Shown here piece by piece: positions 12,998 to 15,240 of a DNA stretch of 15,240 nucleotides (the stretch's first letter is position 1; each line of letters starts with the position of its first letter). The DNA lies in assembly GCA_902462295.1 (NCBI GenBank), contig CABQAZ010000028.1, positions 1 to 15,240 on the forward strand, read 5' to 3'. This DNA is from an uncultured Clostridium sp. GTDB lineage: Bacteria > Bacillota > Clostridia > TANB77 > CAG-508. The notes under the pieces were generated by a model that saw nothing but the letters and a program-made list of their open reading frames with translations, did not search any database and was not told the origin of the DNA. A program made the translations under genes and the position numbers.

Positions 12998-15240
12998 TTA
13001 TTTTCTTAACTCTGCCCCACATTTCTTAGTAACAGCATCAATAATTTTCTCCATTAAAGAATTAACTTCTTCATCAGTCAAAGTCTTTTTATTATCAGAA
13101 AAAGTTAACGAATATGCCATAGACTTTTTATCCAATCCAACACCTATACCAGTATATACATCAAATATTTCAATATCTGTAAGCACACTTCCTCCTCCAT
13201 TTTTTATAGCTTTTTCAATTTCTTTGGAAGTCAAATCTTTATCAACAACAAAAGCAATATCTTTTTTCACACTTGGAAATTTTGAAATTTCTTTATATTT
13301 CATCTTTCCAACTCTCTTTTTAAATAGTTCATCTAAATTAATTTCTAAAACAAACACATCTTCCATAGTCACATTTGGATGTAATTTTCCTATAATTCCA
13401 ACATCTGTTCCATTTACATTAATATATGCACTTTGTCCAGGATGAATTTCTTTTGGCATTTCTTTTTTCATAAAACTATATCTTCCAGAATATCCAAGAT
13501 AATCTAAAAGCTCTTCCGCAATACCTTTAATTGTATAGAAATCTACATTTTTTGTATTATCTAATCCTAATGAATATTCACCTGTCATTAATACACAAAG
13601 TTTTGTATCTTCTCCATACACATCTTTCTTTTTATAAAATCCTTTTCCAATCTCAAATATTGATATATCTTTTTGGTTACGTGCTAAATTATATTCATAT
13701 ATTTTATATAATGATGGTATCATACTATATCTTAATGTATTTCTATCTTCTGTAATTGGGTCTAATAGTTTCAATGGCTCAAATTCATCTAATGTATAAC
13801 CATTTACTTCTTTGTCATTTATTAAAACATATGATAATGTTTCATTCAATCCTAATGCAATCATTTTATTTCTTATTTCTCTTTGAGTTTTATCATAACT
13901 TCCTTTTCTCATTGGAACTATTGGAAGTTTTCCTTTTATATTATCAACACCATATATACGGCTTACTTCTTCTATTAAATCTTCTTTAATTGATATATCC
14001 ATTCTTCTTGATGGAACTGTTACTGTAATTTTTTCTCCATCTACTTTATACATAAATCCTAGTTTTCTAAACACATTTAAAATTTCATCATTTGGAATTA
14101 TTGTTCCTAATACATCATTTATGTTTTTAAATGTAATATCTATTTCTTTGTCTTCTTTATCTGTTTTGTCATATACTACAGTTCCTGTAACAACTTTTCC
14201 TCCTGCATATTTTTCTAGTAATGTACATGCTCTTTCTATTGCAATATATGTTCTGTTTGGGTCTAATCCCTTTTCAAATCTATTACTTGCTTCACTTCTT
14301 ATTATTTTTTTAGATGTTAATCTAACTTTAACAGAATCAAAAATTGCTGATTCTATAATTATATTTTTAGTGTCTGGTTCTACTTCTGTTTCAAGTCCTC
14401 CCATAACACCTGCAAGACCTACTCCATGTGTGCTGTCTGCTATTACTATATCATCTGCACTTAATGTTCTTTCTATATTATCAAGTGTAGTTAGTTTTTC
14501 TCCTTCTTCTGCCATTCTCACAACCAGCTTGTTTCCAAGTCTATCTGCATCGTAAAAATGCAATGGTTGACCTAATTCTAACATTACATAGTTACTAATA
14601 TCTACTACATTATTTATTGGTCTTATTCCTGAAGCTATTAATCTATTTTTTATGAATAATGGACTTTCTTTTATTTCTACATTTTCTACCTTTTTTACTA
14701 ATAACATTGAACAGTTTTCTGTTTTTACTTCTGTTTCAAAATTCTTATTAATATCTTCACCTTGTTCATTATGAGTTAAATCTACATCTTTCACTTTTTT
14801 ATCATAAATAGCTCCTATTTCATAAGCCATTCCCAAAATGCTTAGTAAATCTCCTCTATTTGCTGTTAATTCAAAATCTATTACACTGTCATTCATTTCC
14901 ATATATTTTATTGGGTCTTCTCCAGGTACCGCATCTTCTCCTAACTCGGCTATTCCCTCAGAATCTTCTGGTTTTAAAAATTTATGTTCTAATCCAAGTT
15001 CTGCTATTGAGCATAACATTCCATTTGATTCTTGCCCTCTTATTACACCTTTTTTTATTATTTTATCTGGTAATACTGCTCCATCAAGTGCAACAATTAC
15101 TTTTATACCTTTTCTTGCATTTGGTGCACCACATACTATGTCTAAAACTTCACTTCCTATATTTACTTTACACAAATGTAAATGGTCTGAATCTGGATGG
15201 TCTTTACATTCTACTATTTCTCCTATTACTAATTTTGTTG
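12998..15240 (-). CDS. pheT: Phenylalanyl-tRNA synthetase beta subunit (N-terminus cut by window edge)
   Basis: The beta subunit works with PheS to charge tRNA-Phe. The frame is open to the right edge: residues before the first listed start codon read TKLVIGEIVECKDHPDSDHLHLCKVNIG, so the true start lies outside and about 50 residues are missing. Visible domains are the tRNA-binding OB fold (IVCGAPNARKG, GMLCSIAELGL), the B3/B4 editing region (INNVVDISNYVMLELGQPLHFYDADRL), B5 (DISIKEDLIEEVSRIYGYD-like, here GVDNI), and the C-terminal anticodon-binding FDX-ACB domain (SKFPSVKKDIAFVVD...). About 747 residues are in view, in line with a total near 800. There is no frameshift. It converges on the aminopeptidase gene. 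Confidence 0.97.
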   Translation of the reverse strand, partial: TKLVIGEIVECKDHPDSDHLHLCKVNIGSEVLDIVCGAPNARKGIKVIVALDGAVLPDKIIKKGVIRGQESNGMLCSIAELGLEHKFLKPEDSEGIAELGEDAVPGEDPIKYMEMNDSVIDFELTANRGDLLSILGMAYEIGAIYDKKVKDVDLTHNEQGEDINKNFETEVKTENCSMLLVKKVENVEIKESPLFIKNRLIASGIRPINNVVDISNYVMLELGQPLHFYDADRLGNKLVVRMAEEGEKLTTLDNIERTLSADDIVIADSTHGVGLAGVMGGLETEVEPDTKNIIIESAIFDSVKVRLTSKKIIRSEASNRFEKGLDPNRTYIAIERACTLLEKYAGGKVVTGTVVYDKTDKEDKEIDITFKNINDVLGTIIPNDEILNVFRKLGFMYKVDGEKITVTVPSRRMDISIKEDLIEEVSRIYGVDNIKGKLPIVPMRKGSYDKTQREIRNKMIALGLNETLSYVLINDKEVNGYTLDEFEPLKLLDPITEDRNTLRYSMIPSLYKIYEYNLARNQKDISIFEIGKGFYKKKDVYGEDTKLCVLMTGEYSLGLDNTKNVDFYTIKGIAEELLDYLGYSGRYSFMKKEMPKEIHPGQSAYINVNGTDVGIIGKLHPNVTMEDVFVLEINLDELFKKRVGKMKYKEISKFPSVKKDIAFVVDKDLTSKEIEKAIKNGGGSVLTDIEIFDVYTGIGVGLDKKSMAYSLTFSDNKKTLTDEEVNSLMEKIIDAVTKKCGAELRK

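Noticed and set aside
13224..14555. Plus-strand open frames opposite pheT
   Set aside because: They are antisense to conserved pheT domains and have no ribosome binding sites.

Overview
The window is AT-rich DNA with Shine-Dalgarno-led genes, sigma-A type promoters and U-tract terminators. This points to a low-GC Bacillota (Clostridia-like) chromosome that carries a mobile element. Almost everything is on the minus strand; the aminopeptidase gene near the right end is the one clear plus-strand gene.

Left part (1 to about 6290): an integrative/mobilizable element. From right to left it holds a 90-aa ORF, a large serine recombinase split by a one-base frameshift, a non-coding stretch with strong palindromes (candidate oriT), a MobV/Pre relaxase, a 109-aa downstream ORF, and a self-contained cargo unit of a LOG-family nucleotide phosphoribohydrolase-like gene plus a 126-aa partner, with its own consensus promoter and terminator. 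A 92-aa ORF and the first 18 codons of a second serine recombinase follow, and that recombinase runs off the left edge. The serine recombinase plus MobV relaxase pairing resembles Tn4451-type elements (TnpX/TnpZ). The two small ORFs upstream of the two recombinases share a C-terminal FYI-x5-KY-x7-F pattern, which suggests a repeated small-ORF/recombinase module.

Middle (about 6290 to 7690): a tRNA-Gly(UCC) with its promoter and terminator, a 176-aa four-helix membrane protein, and directly upstream of that a roughly 560-nt non-coding RNA gene with a good promoter, a candidate H-type pseudoknot and a 3' terminator. The size and the position just before a small membrane protein gene best fit the OLE RNA/OapA pair; ROOL is the main alternative. 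This is the most interesting locus in the window.

Right part (7800 to 15240): ordinary chromosomal genes. They are a thymidylate-kinase-like P-loop kinase behind a promoter and terminator-like leader hairpin, a two-gene unit of unknown helical proteins, an FAD oxidoreductase with a C-terminal Rieske domain, a divergent M18 aminopeptidase, a large shared terminator, and the convergent pheT gene, which is cut by the right edge.
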